64,000 nt of DNA. It comes from Flavobacterium sp. TAB 87 (GTDB lineage Bacteria > Bacteroidota > Bacteroidia > Flavobacteriales > Flavobacteriaceae). The position numbers and the translations under genes are program-made. A model generated the notes under the pieces. It did not search any database. It saw only the letters and a program-made list of their open reading frames with translations, and was not told the origin of the DNA. Shown here piece after piece: positions 52,884-61,834 of this stretch (the stretch's first letter is position 1; the number at the start of each line of letters is the position of its first letter). Location of the stretch: contig NZ_LLWK01000038.1 of the NCBI RefSeq assembly GCF_001529295.1, positions 558,001-622,000 on the forward strand, read 5' to 3'.

Positions 52884-53966
52884 TTAGAAATCAAACTTAA
52901 GCTGAACGACAACTGCTTTCTTTTGTTCAGTATTAAGGTTACTTAAAGAAATACCTAGTAATCGTACCGAGTCTTTCATTCGTTCTTGGTATAATAGGTC
53001 TTTGACAGTTTCTACAATCAAATGTTTATCTGCTATAAAATAAGGCAACGTTTTACTTCTTGTTTGGGTTGTAAAATCGCTGTATTTAATTTTTAAAGTC
53101 ACAGTCTTGCCCGAAACTTTATGTTTTAAAATGCGTTTTTCTAAAGATGCAGCTATTTTTTCGAGTTGTTCCAACATGAATATTTCCGAAGACAAATTCA
53201 CATCAAACGTATGCTCTGCCGCTACCGATTTGGCAATTCGATGCGATTTTACTTCACTATTATGCACGCCGCGAACCACATTGTAATAAAATTTACCTGA
53301 CTTCCCAAAGTGTTTTTCTAAAAATTCTTCCGATTTTGTTTTTAAATCCGCACCAGTAAAAATACCAAGTTGATACATTTTTTCAGTAGTAACCTTTCCA
53401 ACTCCATAGAATTTCCGAATGGCCAGTTCTTCTAAAAACGGAATCACTTCATGTGGATTTACAGTTTTTTGGCCGTTGGGCTTATGGTAATCGGAGGCGA
53501 TTTTGGCAACAAATTTATTTATCGAAATTCCTGCAGAAGCCGTTATTCCCACTTCGTTAAAGATTCGTAATCTTATTTCTTGTGCCAGTAAGCTTGCACT
53601 TGGATTTCCTTTTTTGTTTTGAGTCACATCCAAATACGCTTCATCTAATGATAGTGGTTCTACTAAGTCAGTGTAGTCGTAAAATATTTTATGTATTTGC
53701 TGAGAAATTTCTTTATACCGATCAAAACGCGGACTAACAAAAATAAGATCAGGGCAATTGCGTTTAGCTTGTGCGCCCGAAAGCGCGCTTCGAACACCAA
53801 ATTTGCGAGCTTCATAATTTGCTGCCGCTACGACACCTCGGTTTTCCGATCCACCAACGGCAATGGGTTTCCCTAGTAATTCAGGATTGTCCATCTGTTC
53901 GACTGACGCATAAAAAGCATCCATATCAATATGAATAATTTTGCGATAAGTTCCTTCTTCAGCCAT
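52884..53966 (-). CDS. dinB: DNA polymerase IV (Y-family translesion polymerase)
   Basis: A 360-residue error-prone polymerase. The first catalytic aspartates are in IHIDMDAFYASVEQ (Asp14 and Asp16) and the second acidic cluster in LSLDEAYLDVT. The fingers segment GVVAAANYEARKFGVRS, the helix-hairpin-helix FYGVGKVTTEKMYQLGI and the C-terminal little-finger domain are present. Length is standard. The minus-strand -7 box at 53978-53971 is very close to the ATG, so the leader is nearly absent. I saw no clear LexA box. Confidence 0.94.
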   Translation of the reverse strand: MAEEGTYRKIIHIDMDAFYASVEQMDNPELLGKPIAVGGSENRGVVAAANYEARKFGVRSALSGAQAKRNCPDLIFVSPRFDRYKEISQQIHKIFYDYTDLVEPLSLDEAYLDVTQNKKGNPSASLLAQEIRLRIFNEVGITASAGISINKFVAKIASDYHKPNGQKTVNPHEVIPFLEELAIRKFYGVGKVTTEKMYQLGIFTGADLKTKSEEFLEKHFGKSGKFYYNVVRGVHNSEVKSHRIAKSVAAEHTFDVNLSSEIFMLEQLEKIAASLEKRILKHKVSGKTVTLKIKYSDFTTQTRSKTLPYFIADKHLIVETVKDLLYQERMKDSVRLLGISLSNLNTEQKKAVVVQLKFDF

Positions 53967-53970
53967 TATG

Positions 53971-53978
53971 CAAATTTA
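53971..53978 (-). promoter_or_regulatory. -7 element for dinB
   Basis: Plus strand CAAATTTA, i.e. TAAATTTG on the minus strand, four bases upstream of the ATG at 53966, implying a nearly leaderless transcript. Confidence 0.45.
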
Positions 53979-54066
53979 GAAAGGAAAGCGGCAATAGAAG
54001 TACGAAAAAGATAAAAAAACGATGCTAAAATTTGCTTAAAATACGAATAAGCAAAACAATTTCTCT

Positions 54067-54074
54067 TATTTTTG
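54067..54074 (+). promoter_or_regulatory. -7 element for the phosphatase gene
   Basis: TATTTTTG, a perfect TAnnTTTG, 26 bases before the ATG at 54100. Confidence 0.5.
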
Positions 54075-54099
54075 TAAAAAGCACCTCAAAAAACACAAG

Positions 54100-54825
54100 A
54101 TGAGAACATTTGTTATAGGCGATATTCATGGGGGACTTTTAGCATTGGAACAAGTGCTTGAAAGAGCAGCCGTGACTACCGATGATAAATTAATATTTTT
54201 AGGCGATTATGTAGATGGTTGGAGTCAATCGCCGCAGGTGATCGACAAATTAATAGGATTGCAACAGCAACAAAATTGTATTTGCATTCGTGGTAATCAT
54301 GACGATTTGGTCTTGCAATGGCTTAAAGACGGCAAAGACAATGAGCAATGGTACGATCACGGTGGCGAAGCTACTGTTTTAGCCTACGAAGAATTAACAA
54401 GAACGCATAAAGATATTCATGTTTTGTTTTTAGAATCCTTAGAAGATTACCATTTGGATGCTGAAAACAGATTGTTTGTGCACGCCGGATTTAGCAATAT
54501 GAATGGTGTGGAGTACGAATATTTTTCGAAAACGTTTTATTGGGACAGAACCTTGTGGGAAACAGCGTTAGCTCTTGATCCCTCAATGCACATTAGTGAT
54601 AAGTTGTATCCAAAGCGATTAACTTTATATCCAGAAGTGTATATCGGTCACACACCAGTTTCTAGAATTAATGAAACGGTTCCCGTACAAAAAGCAAATG
54701 TTTGGAATGTTGATACCGCTGCCGCATTTAAAGGTCCGCTGACCATTATGAATGTAGATACCAAACAAATTTGGCAAAGTGATCCCGTTTACAAATTGTA
54801 TCCCGAAGAAAGAGGAAGGAATTAG
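54100..54825 (+). CDS. PPP-family metallophosphatase
   Basis: A 241-residue phosphoprotein-phosphatase-like enzyme. The bimetal site motifs are GDIHGG (Asp8, His10), FLGDYVDGW, RGNHDDLV, a later VHAGF and the IGHTPV histidine. This order is that of bacterial PPP Ser/Thr phosphatases and of related ApaH-like enzymes, so either phosphoproteins or dinucleotides could be substrates. No signal peptide. Probably monocistronic, although the next gene's promoter lies just behind its stop. Confidence 0.88.
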   Translation: MRTFVIGDIHGGLLALEQVLERAAVTTDDKLIFLGDYVDGWSQSPQVIDKLIGLQQQQNCICIRGNHDDLVLQWLKDGKDNEQWYDHGGEATVLAYEELTRTHKDIHVLFLESLEDYHLDAENRLFVHAGFSNMNGVEYEYFSKTFYWDRTLWETALALDPSMHISDKLYPKRLTLYPEVYIGHTPVSRINETVPVQKANVWNVDTAAAFKGPLTIMNVDTKQIWQSDPVYKLYPEERGRN

Positions 54826-54836
54826 AATAAAAATCT

Positions 54837-54844
54837 TATTTTTG
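54837..54844 (+). promoter_or_regulatory. -7 element for the small beta-barrel gene
   Basis: TATTTTTG, a perfect TAnnTTTG, 23 bases before the ATG at 54867. Confidence 0.55.
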
Positions 54845-54866
54845 CAGTACTATTAAAATCTTTAAA

Positions 54867-55367
54867 ATGAAAAAAATCTTTACTTTATTAGTTGTACTAG
54901 CAACTACTTTCGCTAGCGCACAAACTGCTTTTTCAGGAAAAGGCGATACCAAACTTAATATTGGAGCCAATATTCAGGATGGTGGTACAGGAGTTCAAGC
55001 TTCTGTTGATTTTGGACTAGGAGAGAACTTCTCTTTTGGTGTAGTTACCGGTTACTTATTAGGTGTGGACGAAGTTTTAGGAGATAAACCAAAATTTGGA
55101 GATCGTTTTGATGCTAAAGTAAGAGTGAATGCGAATTTGGGTTCAGTTTTAAATATTTCAGAAGCGTTTGACTTGTATCCAGGTTTAAATTTAAGTTTGA
55201 AAAATTTTGGAGGACACGTTGGTGCTCGTTATTTCTTCTCAGATGGATTTGGTCTTTTTACTGAAATTGCTTTCCCTATTGCGAAGTATGACAGTAATGT
55301 GCAAGGTTTTGAACACTTGAACAATCAATTTACTTTTAATATTGGAGCCGCTTTTAATTTGAACTAA
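54867..55367 (+). CDS. Small outer-membrane beta-barrel protein
   Basis: A 166-residue protein with a signal peptide (MKKIFTLLVVLATTFASAQ). The mature chain shows about eight amphipathic strands: DTKLNIGANIQ, GVQASVDFGLG, FSFGVVTGYLLG, AKVRVNANLGSV, DLYPGLNLSLK, VGARYFFSD, FGLFTEIAFPIA and FTFNIGAAFNLN. This is a porin-like small barrel common in Flavobacteriia, which I believe is catalogued as DUF6646. Function unknown. A terminator follows. Confidence 0.8.
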   Translation: MKKIFTLLVVLATTFASAQTAFSGKGDTKLNIGANIQDGGTGVQASVDFGLGENFSFGVVTGYLLGVDEVLGDKPKFGDRFDAKVRVNANLGSVLNISEAFDLYPGLNLSLKNFGGHVGARYFFSDGFGLFTEIAFPIAKYDSNVQGFEHLNNQFTFNIGAAFNLN

Positions 55368-55385
55368 TTGCACCACTTATAAAAT

Positions 55386-55429
55386 AAAAAAAATCCCGAA
55401 CATCAACTTTATGAGGTTTGGGATTTTTT
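55386..55429. terminator. Terminator between the beta-barrel gene and the protease operon
   Basis: Stem AATCCCGAAC..TC / GA..GTTTGGGATT, with one G-T pair and one mismatch, flanked by A and T runs so that it can act in both directions. Confidence 0.8.
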
Positions 55430-55450
55430 ATTATTTGTCTTTAAAATTCG

Positions 55451-55888
55451 TTATTTTAAATACAAATAATGATTGTAGTAATCTATTATTCCTTTTCCAG
55501 TCATTAGCACATCTGCACCAATAATACCGTGAACTGGCTTTGCCTTGTGATCCCGCAAAGCTTCATTTACGTGCGACATATCAAAAACGATTACAGTATA
55601 TTCTTTTTGTTTCCAACGGCCAATTTGCAGTATGTTGTTTTTGGATACTTGCGTGTCCATGCCTGTGCCTCCTGCGCCAGCGGCTTTATCGTCTGAGTCT
55701 ACTACGTCGAGCTGGTATCTCTCAATAGCCTCGTAGCCGACACAAGTATTAGAAGCCCCAGTATCTAATATGAAATTCCCATGAATTCCGTTTAATTTAA
55801 TTTTAACAACTAAATGATTGGTGGCAATAAACTTAAATTTTATTTTTTGATACTTTGCTTTTTTGAGGACTTTTTGAAGTTCTTCCAT
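55451..55888 (-). CDS. Retropepsin-like aspartic protease
   Basis: A 145-residue single-domain protease. The catalytic motif is ILDTGASNTCVG (DTGAS at 42-46), followed by a flap-like glycine-rich segment AAGAGGTGMDTQ and the second signature HGIIGADVL. A one-domain enzyme must work as a homodimer, as retropepsins do. There is no signal peptide, so it should act in the cytoplasm. Its ATG lies 49 bases inside the end of the CHAT gene in another frame, and the N-terminal KVLKKAKYQKIKFKFIATNH looks family-like, so the overlap appears real. Third gene of the PKD-CHAT-protease operon. Confidence 0.87.
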   Translation of the reverse strand: MEELQKVLKKAKYQKIKFKFIATNHLVVKIKLNGIHGNFILDTGASNTCVGYEAIERYQLDVVDSDDKAAGAGGTGMDTQVSKNNILQIGRWKQKEYTVIVFDMSHVNEALRDHKAKPVHGIIGADVLMTGKGIIDYYNHYLYLK

Positions 55889-58503
55889 TTTTGATAACGA
55901 TTGAAAATCAAAAATAAACCAATTGCACCCAATATACTAATGATGTAAACGATAAAATCAGCTGACTTTTCGTGTGGAGTAACATTGCCATAATACACAA
56001 AAGCGCTCCAATAATACGGTGATTTTTTTGCGTTTGAAATAGTAGCATCCTTTAGGAAATCGCGTTTTGCGTTGGCGTTGGCCCTAAAATAAGATTGTTT
56101 GTTTTTAATGTTTTTATAAAAATGCTGCATAATAACAGAAGTGGTAAAATCGTTCACTTTCCATAATGAAAACAATAAATTTTGTGCACCAGCCATTTGA
56201 AAACCTCTTGCAATACTCATAGGACCTTCTGCTTTATATAGCTTTCCAAGACCAGTTTCACAAGCACTCAAAACAACTAAATCTGGATGTAGACTCAGAT
56301 CATATAATTCAGAATACAAAACCTCTTCATCAAAAAATTTAATGCTCGCTGGAGTTTCGGTATCACCCGATGAGGCGTGTGTGCTTAAATGTAAGATGGA
56401 ATAATTGGCAGCATTAGTTTTAAAATTGGAAAATGTTGCAGTATTATTTTCGAAAAATTGCCCCTTAAAATTTTCTTTTATAGATTGCAATTCATTTTTA
56501 GAAAACGTTAAAGCATCAGGCGTATTATCGAAGATTGGAAAAATTCCCAACACCGTTTTTTTAGTTTTAGAAAACGGAACTGCATTCAGATAAAATGAAG
56601 CAGAATTACTGTACGCTACATTAAATTCATTCAGCAGATACGGCATTTGGGCAAAGTTTGTTGTTTTTGATGCCTGAGTCAGTAAAGATTCAAACGGTAA
56701 AAAACTTAAAACACCGTCGGGAATAATAATCAGATTTTGCAACTTTGTATCTGACGGGAGTTTGAGTAATTCGTAAGTAGTATTGCCTAACCTATTGTAG
56801 TCTTGAGGATTTTCGGTAATAGTATTGGCGTTGTTAAACAGAGCAATAAAATCGAATAAAGTTTTACGATTGGGATCTTTAAGGACAATTTCGTGAAGTG
56901 CTATTTTCTTTTTTGCAACCGTGAAGTTATAGATTGTCTTCTCACCAAAAAAGTACGAAACTAAGGTTGCTTCGTCTTGCTCTAATTTGTTGTAGAATTG
57001 CTGTAAATTAAACTCAGTAGTATTATTGTTAGTCGTTTTTGTTGGTTTAGACTTTAGCAAAAGCATCAATTCGTTCTGTTTCTTGATGGCTTCGTTAATT
57101 TTAGAAATATTAGCTAATTCTAGTTTTTGCTGCTCTTTTACAATAAGCGTATTCCATTTTTGTAGTTGTTGTCGAATGAGCTTTTCTTCTCGTGTTCTTG
57201 TTGCATTTGTCTGAGAATGCGCTTTTAAAACAATAGATTTCGTTTGTTCAGCCAGTAAAAAAGCACTTTCAATATAGGATTGCTTTTTCTCTTTTGCATA
57301 CAGCGAATAGTAAATCGAAAGACATTTTTCGGTTCGAATTCGGTTTCTAATTTGTGTGACAATCTTAGAATTATCGTAAACCAAAAGTGATTGAAACAAT
57401 TCTTCGATATGAAAAGAAAGCGCATAGCTTTTTAACGCACTTTTTAGCTGGTTCTGTGACACATATATACTCGCTTGTAAATCTAAAGCATCCAATAAAA
57501 CAGTCTCTGCATAAAGCGAATTTTTGTCGGGTAATGAATTTTTTAAAGTAGAGTAATTCGGAATCAATGTTTTGAAAATAGCCGTGTTGTTTTGATTAGC
57601 GTCTGCTATTTTTCCTTGTTTAAAAGCAAGATAAGCCGCCTGATAATAGAGCTTGGCTATTTTTCGCGGTTCATGATTGGTTGTTTTATAAAATTCAGTC
57701 TTGGCTTTTTCAAAATAGTTTGCTGCTTTGCCTAGATCATTGCGCTCGATATTTAGCTTTGCTAAATTTTGATAGGCGTTAGAAAGTGTTTCGTTTTGCG
57801 ATTTGTCCTTTTTTAAAAACACAATAGCATTTAATAACGTTTTTTCGGCTTCCTCGTAGCTGTTTTGTTTGCTTGAAGATTGAGGTGCTGTTACAATGTA
57901 ATTGGCGCCTAAGTTATTGAGTAAAATTCCTTTTTGAGTGGCAGTTAATTTTTCGGTTTGAATCGTTTTTTCGATTAAATCAATTGCTTTAATTGCACTT
58001 CCTGTGTTTTGATATACGTTGGATAAGTTAAGAATTGCGGCCACTTTTTGAGCTTCATTTTTATCTTGATTGGCAATGAAATAATATTGTTTGATCGTAT
58101 TTTCTGCATTTTCGTAATCGCCTAAAAGAGTGTATAAGTTTCCTAGCGGTTTCAAGCAATATTCAATAATGTCGTAATTTTTTAGTTTGTTTTTTTGATA
58201 CGTCTGCCACCCTTTTTCATAACTTTTTATCGCATTTTGAGAGTGTCCAAACTGGTTTTCATAATAGGCTTTGTTGCAAATTAAAATGACGATAGCAAGT
58301 AATTCATCTTCGGATTTTAGTTGCGTATTTTTCCAGAAATCAGTTTCAGTTTTGGTCAGTGTTTTTAGATTTTGAGCCGTAGGTTTGGCTACAAAAACAT
58401 CAATAGCTTCGTATATCTTATTTTCTGAACCAGCCAGCTTCTGACTCCAAACGTTCAGGTTTATAAATAAAAAAATTAAGACATATAAGTAATTTAAGTT
58501 CAT
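55840..58503 (-). CDS. TPR-CHAT domain protein (caspase-HetF-like protease), membrane-anchored
   Basis: An 887-residue protein with a signal peptide (MNLNYLYVLIFLFINLNVWSQ). Residues from about 50 to 430 form TPR repeats (LYTLLGDYENAENTIKQYYF, NAYQNLAKLNIERNDLGKAA). A helical linker EQQKLELANISKINEAIKKQ precedes the C-terminal CHAT domain. The predicted catalytic dyad is His709 in ILHLSTHAS and Cys748 in VVLSACETGLGKL, with the usual AGAQNLLFSLWKVND. A C-terminal helix FIVYIISILGAIGLFLIF anchors it, leaving the protease on the periplasmic side if the signal peptide is cleaved. The frame is open 32 codons upstream, but the ATG at 58503 starts the signal peptide. It lies 96 bases after the PKD gene. 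Confidence 0.9.
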   Translation of the reverse strand: MNLNYLYVLIFLFINLNVWSQKLAGSENKIYEAIDVFVAKPTAQNLKTLTKTETDFWKNTQLKSEDELLAIVILICNKAYYENQFGHSQNAIKSYEKGWQTYQKNKLKNYDIIEYCLKPLGNLYTLLGDYENAENTIKQYYFIANQDKNEAQKVAAILNLSNVYQNTGSAIKAIDLIEKTIQTEKLTATQKGILLNNLGANYIVTAPQSSSKQNSYEEAEKTLLNAIVFLKKDKSQNETLSNAYQNLAKLNIERNDLGKAANYFEKAKTEFYKTTNHEPRKIAKLYYQAAYLAFKQGKIADANQNNTAIFKTLIPNYSTLKNSLPDKNSLYAETVLLDALDLQASIYVSQNQLKSALKSYALSFHIEELFQSLLVYDNSKIVTQIRNRIRTEKCLSIYYSLYAKEKKQSYIESAFLLAEQTKSIVLKAHSQTNATRTREEKLIRQQLQKWNTLIVKEQQKLELANISKINEAIKKQNELMLLLKSKPTKTTNNNTTEFNLQQFYNKLEQDEATLVSYFFGEKTIYNFTVAKKKIALHEIVLKDPNRKTLFDFIALFNNANTITENPQDYNRLGNTTYELLKLPSDTKLQNLIIIPDGVLSFLPFESLLTQASKTTNFAQMPYLLNEFNVAYSNSASFYLNAVPFSKTKKTVLGIFPIFDNTPDALTFSKNELQSIKENFKGQFFENNTATFSNFKTNAANYSILHLSTHASSGDTETPASIKFFDEEVLYSELYDLSLHPDLVVLSACETGLGKLYKAEGPMSIARGFQMAGAQNLLFSLWKVNDFTTSVIMQHFYKNIKNKQSYFRANANAKRDFLKDATISNAKKSPYYWSAFVYYGNVTPHEKSADFIVYIISILGAIGLFLIFNRYQKWKNFKKSSKKQSIKK

Positions 58504-58599
58504 GTACGATTTATTAGGATGTTGGTAATTATCAAACGAAAGATAACAACTTATAAACTTAGCAAATCTTCTTTTGTTTTGCGATTTTCTGTAAGACAA

Positions 58600-60552
58600 T
58601 TAAAACTTCCAAATGCCATAGAACTGAAAGTAATTGAAATTTTGTTCGAAATTGATGACGTATCTCGCACCTAGACTGGGTCCAATTCGCGCTGCTCCAA
58701 TGGTTAGGTCAATTAACAACCCTGCTTTTACATCGGCAAAAGAGTTTTTTAAAGTTTGATCAGCGACTTGAGTACTCATAATGTATTTATCCGAATCTCC
58801 TTCGAAGGTTTCTATTTTGATGCTTTGATTTTGTTCTTTCAAAATATCTAAGTTGGCTTGCAATCCCGCGCCAATTCCAATGTAATTGTTGATGTTGTAT
58901 CGAATAAGAACGGGAATTTCCCAATTAACAGTTTTGTTTTCTGAGTTGATCGTCGTGCGTTGTCGCTGTTTGTTTCCTTTTGGATCAACAACAACTTCAT
59001 CTGTTATCTTGGTCGCGCTTTCGTAATTATTCAAACTATTTATCCATTCGGCTTGCCAGTAAAAGCGGTAAGATTTGAACGGAGAAATGGTCGCACCGAC
59101 AAAATAACTCGTGGCATCGTTAAGGTCTGCATATAAGTTATAACCCGCTTTTGCACCAATTGAAATGCCAGGTAAAAATCGGGTGGTGGCATAGTTGGTA
59201 ATTATGGGATCGTTTTTATCGAAAATAATAGCAGTGCGACTTTTGGTTTTTACTTTATGAAAGTCTTCGTTAAACTTCATCGAATATTTTACAAAGCCTT
59301 TGGTGCTGTCTTTTTCTCGTACATTTTTTTGTTCGGTTCCGGGCAAATAAATATTTTTGAACGTAAATATAATTTGTTTTTGTTTAATTATGGTGTCCAG
59401 ACAACTTACGGTTGGCTCTTCTTCTTTTGGACAAATGGGGCACTCGGGATACATGCCTTCAATTTTAAAGGTTTTTTTATCAAACATATCTGGGATATCG
59501 GTTTCTAACCGAATCATTCGTGCTGGGCCTTCGCCATTATTTTGGAAACGGGTTTTAAATTGTACTCTTCTATAACGCACCAATCTGTAATTGATAAAAC
59601 TTCCGTTGGAACCCATTTTGTTGGGATCATGAGACGTTACAATTTCCATTTCAAGATTTTTTGTCTTGTGATTTTTGTAATTTCGATTCGGAACATAAAT
59701 ACCGCGCATGGTCACAGTTGCGCTGGTATCTTTGATCATTTCAGGCGTTGTTTTAAACGTATAAAAAACATTAAGTGTTGCGCCGGGATCCGATTCGTCC
59801 ATTTCTAAAATAGATACATTATTGTACAATTGATGCGCTTCGGATAGACTGGCATCCAAATCTTCTTCGGTGGTTGTGTTTTTGTGTTTTTTGGTTTTGA
59901 AATTACTGTCGGCTGAAGCCAAATAGTTGTGCGTGTCATCTAAATCACGTATAGCAGCGATAGTGTTTTCTTGCACTTCGCGTTCGTTGGCATGTGTTCT
60001 ATAATCAAGTAATTCGAAGTTGTCGTTTTTGAATTGCTTTTCGTTGTAAAATAAGTATAGCTTTCCGTTTGTTACATAATTTTCCATATTTTCGTAACTA
60101 ACTACAACGATCATTTCTTGATCAGGAATGGGATCACAATTTTTTAGAATTGCAAATCCGTTTTGATCTGCAATTGATGCAATGTCTTTGTAATCTGGAT
60201 CTGGGACATCATTGATAACTACTTTTTTAGGTCTAGTAGCGGGTGGTTTTCCGTTGTCGTAATTGTTGGTTACAGAAAGTTTGGTGGTGTATGTTCCTTT
60301 ATTTTTATAAACGTGTTTTGGTTCAGCTTGCTTGCTGTAGTGGCCATCGCCAAATTCCCATAAATAAGAATAGCTGGGTTTTGGTGCGCCAGAGATAGGA
60401 ATTAACGGCGGTGTTTCGGGTTTAAAAGAAACCTGATTTCCGCTTTGATCGTAAGTGATTTTTGCTCTTCGGGTTAGCGTGTCTTTTACTTTGGTTTGTG
60501 CCAGAACCATCACTGATGATAGAATTAGGAAACAGTATAAAAGTTTTTTCAT
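58600..60552 (-). CDS. PKD-domain protein with C-terminal outer-membrane barrel
   Basis: A 650-residue exported protein (signal peptide MKKLLYCFLILSSVMVLAQ). A PKD domain follows: SYSYLWEFGDGHYSKQAEPK and HVYKNKGTYTTKLSVTN. A long central region with a Cys-rich insert (YPECPICPKEEEPTVSCLD) and beta-sandwich-like stretches comes next. The last 170 residues look like a barrel: ISIGAKAGYNLYADL, YFVGATISPF, WEIPVLIRYNI, YIGIGAGLQANL, FYGIWKF with terminal Phe. I use the ATG at 60552, the signal-peptide start. It is the first gene of the operon with the CHAT and aspartic proteases. A dispersed hairpin repeat sits just upstream. Function unknown. Confidence 0.82.
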   Translation of the reverse strand: MKKLLYCFLILSSVMVLAQTKVKDTLTRRAKITYDQSGNQVSFKPETPPLIPISGAPKPSYSYLWEFGDGHYSKQAEPKHVYKNKGTYTTKLSVTNNYDNGKPPATRPKKVVINDVPDPDYKDIASIADQNGFAILKNCDPIPDQEMIVVVSYENMENYVTNGKLYLFYNEKQFKNDNFELLDYRTHANEREVQENTIAAIRDLDDTHNYLASADSNFKTKKHKNTTTEEDLDASLSEAHQLYNNVSILEMDESDPGATLNVFYTFKTTPEMIKDTSATVTMRGIYVPNRNYKNHKTKNLEMEIVTSHDPNKMGSNGSFINYRLVRYRRVQFKTRFQNNGEGPARMIRLETDIPDMFDKKTFKIEGMYPECPICPKEEEPTVSCLDTIIKQKQIIFTFKNIYLPGTEQKNVREKDSTKGFVKYSMKFNEDFHKVKTKSRTAIIFDKNDPIITNYATTRFLPGISIGAKAGYNLYADLNDATSYFVGATISPFKSYRFYWQAEWINSLNNYESATKITDEVVVDPKGNKQRQRTTINSENKTVNWEIPVLIRYNINNYIGIGAGLQANLDILKEQNQSIKIETFEGDSDKYIMSTQVADQTLKNSFADVKAGLLIDLTIGAARIGPSLGARYVINFEQNFNYFQFYGIWKF

Positions 60553-60568
60553 GGACGAGGAGTTTTTT

Positions 60569-60647
60569 AGCCCTGATGGAAGCGGCATCCTTTTGTCCCG
60601 ATTCTTTTTCGGGATAAAAGATACAGTGGACAGCAGGATTAGCTTCT
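60569..60647 (+). repeat. Dispersed hairpin repeat, copy 3
   Basis: It begins AGCCCTGATGGAAGCGGCAT and ends GACAGCAGGATTAGCTTCT; the inner stem is ATCCTTTTGTCCCG / CGGGATAAAAGAT, with one G-T or mismatch position. It lies 17 bases upstream of the PKD gene's ATG, so in that gene's transcript it would form a leader hairpin. Confidence 0.85.
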
Positions 60648-60685
60648 GAAAATCAGTATCATTAAGTTGAAAACCGACTAAATGT

Positions 60686-60718
60686 AAAAAAAAGTGATGA
60701 GCAAATCACCACTTTTCC
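60686..60718 (-). terminator. Terminator after the 326-residue lipoprotein gene
   Basis: Stem AAAAGTG (60690-60696) / CACTTTT (60710-60716), one mismatch, then TGA / TCA. An A run on the left provides the U tract on the minus strand. It lies 23 bases past the stop at 60739. Confidence 0.7.
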
Positions 60719-60738
60719 TTAAAAAAGAGTTTTGTAAG

Positions 60739-61719
60739 TTATTGTATGCCATTGATTGCAGTTACCATTTGTGCTTCTGAAGCGAGTGCCGTTTCATTTA
60801 AAGTAAAAGTATAAACATCTCCAGCGGCAACGGTAACGGCTTTGATCGCATAGCGCCATTGACCTTGATCTTCGGTTGCGAAAATAATGTGACATTTTAA
60901 CCCAATAGGAATTTGACCGTAGTGTTCGCTAAATAATCCTTGAGCTGTGTACGTATCTAATTTGGCAAGCGCATTAGTTCCTTCTCCATCGTACGACAAA
61001 TAAATGGCGCTATTGGTATTATTGTAACCTGTTGGAGCGGCTACTAAAAGTGACGTTTTAGGTCTTGGATCGCTGTAAAAACGATCGACGTTTGTCCAGC
61101 CGAAATTACCAAAGCTTACATAATAATTATCTGTTTCGCCTTTCACGCCACCTTGGCCGTTGGCACCATCACCATTTGCTTCTCTCCATGCTAATTCGCC
61201 ATCTTCGTCGATTTCACCATTCCATAAAATCATAGCGGTGTCTAAACCATTGGTCAAAGCAGTCGGAACAATCATGTTGATATTGCAGGTGGTTGCCAAT
61301 GGTACGCCGCCCTGAGTGGCTTTGATGAAGAATTCACCGCCAGATAAAAGTAGTTTTTTCTTTCCGTCAGGCAAAAAACCCATAGTTGGTTTGTTGGTAA
61401 TTAGCATGTTTCCTTTGTCAAAAAGCTCAATGTATTCAATGACTACGGCGCCGGTTGCTGGACTTCCGTTTTTGGTCAAGCAGTCTCCATTGATGCTTAC
61501 TTTTACACCATTCTTAGTAGTAAAGGACACCATTCCTTCGCCTGCATTGATTGTAAAGTTTTGCGTATTTTTTTTAATGCCGTTTTCCTGAATTCCTTTG
61601 AATGCTGCTGCAGTTGGCGGAAGAATTAGCGTGTTATCGTCAGTGTCGCTGTTGTCACAGCTAACGAAAGTTGCTACGAGCAAAAATAATAATCCGATTG
61701 TTTTAAAGTTGGTTTTCAT
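60739..61719 (-). CDS. Surface lipoprotein of unknown function, ECF-box controlled
   Basis: A 326-residue lipoprotein; the lipobox is TFVSC, Cys21, followed by an acidic DNSDTDDN linker of the type linked to surface export in Bacteroidota. The mature part is beta-rich (QNFTINAGEGMVSFTTKNGV, GAVVIEYIELFDKGNMLI, LLLSGGEFFIKATQGGVPLA). A WREANGDGANGQGGVKGE loop and a YYVSFGNFGWTNVDRFYSDP strand follow. I recognise no enzyme motif. About 70 bases upstream ends the GGGTAAC element at 61788-61828 shared with the next two genes, so it probably belongs to the local ECF regulon. Confidence 0.8.
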   Translation of the reverse strand: MKTNFKTIGLLFLLVATFVSCDNSDTDDNTLILPPTAAAFKGIQENGIKKNTQNFTINAGEGMVSFTTKNGVKVSINGDCLTKNGSPATGAVVIEYIELFDKGNMLITNKPTMGFLPDGKKKLLLSGGEFFIKATQGGVPLATTCNINMIVPTALTNGLDTAMILWNGEIDEDGELAWREANGDGANGQGGVKGETDNYYVSFGNFGWTNVDRFYSDPRPKTSLLVAAPTGYNNTNSAIYLSYDGEGTNALAKLDTYTAQGLFSEHYGQIPIGLKCHIIFATEDQGQWRYAIKAVTVAAGDVYTFTLNETALASEAQMVTAINGIQ

Positions 61720-61787
61720 GATTTCTAATTTTTGTAAATCTGAACTGAAAGTCTTCAGCTGGTTTTCAGATTCTGGTTGTTAATTTA

Positions 61788-61828
61788 TTTTATATCAGTA
61801 TATCAATTGGGATTTAAAATTGTTACCC
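61788..61828 (-). promoter_or_regulatory. ECF-type promoter element, copy B
   Basis: On the minus strand GGGTAACAATT starts at 61828. AATTGATATACTG occupies positions 21-33 of the element, exactly as in copy A. The right end reads ATATAAAA instead of GTACAACC. It faces the 326-residue lipoprotein gene. Confidence 0.65.
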
Positions 61829-61834
61829 CTTTTT

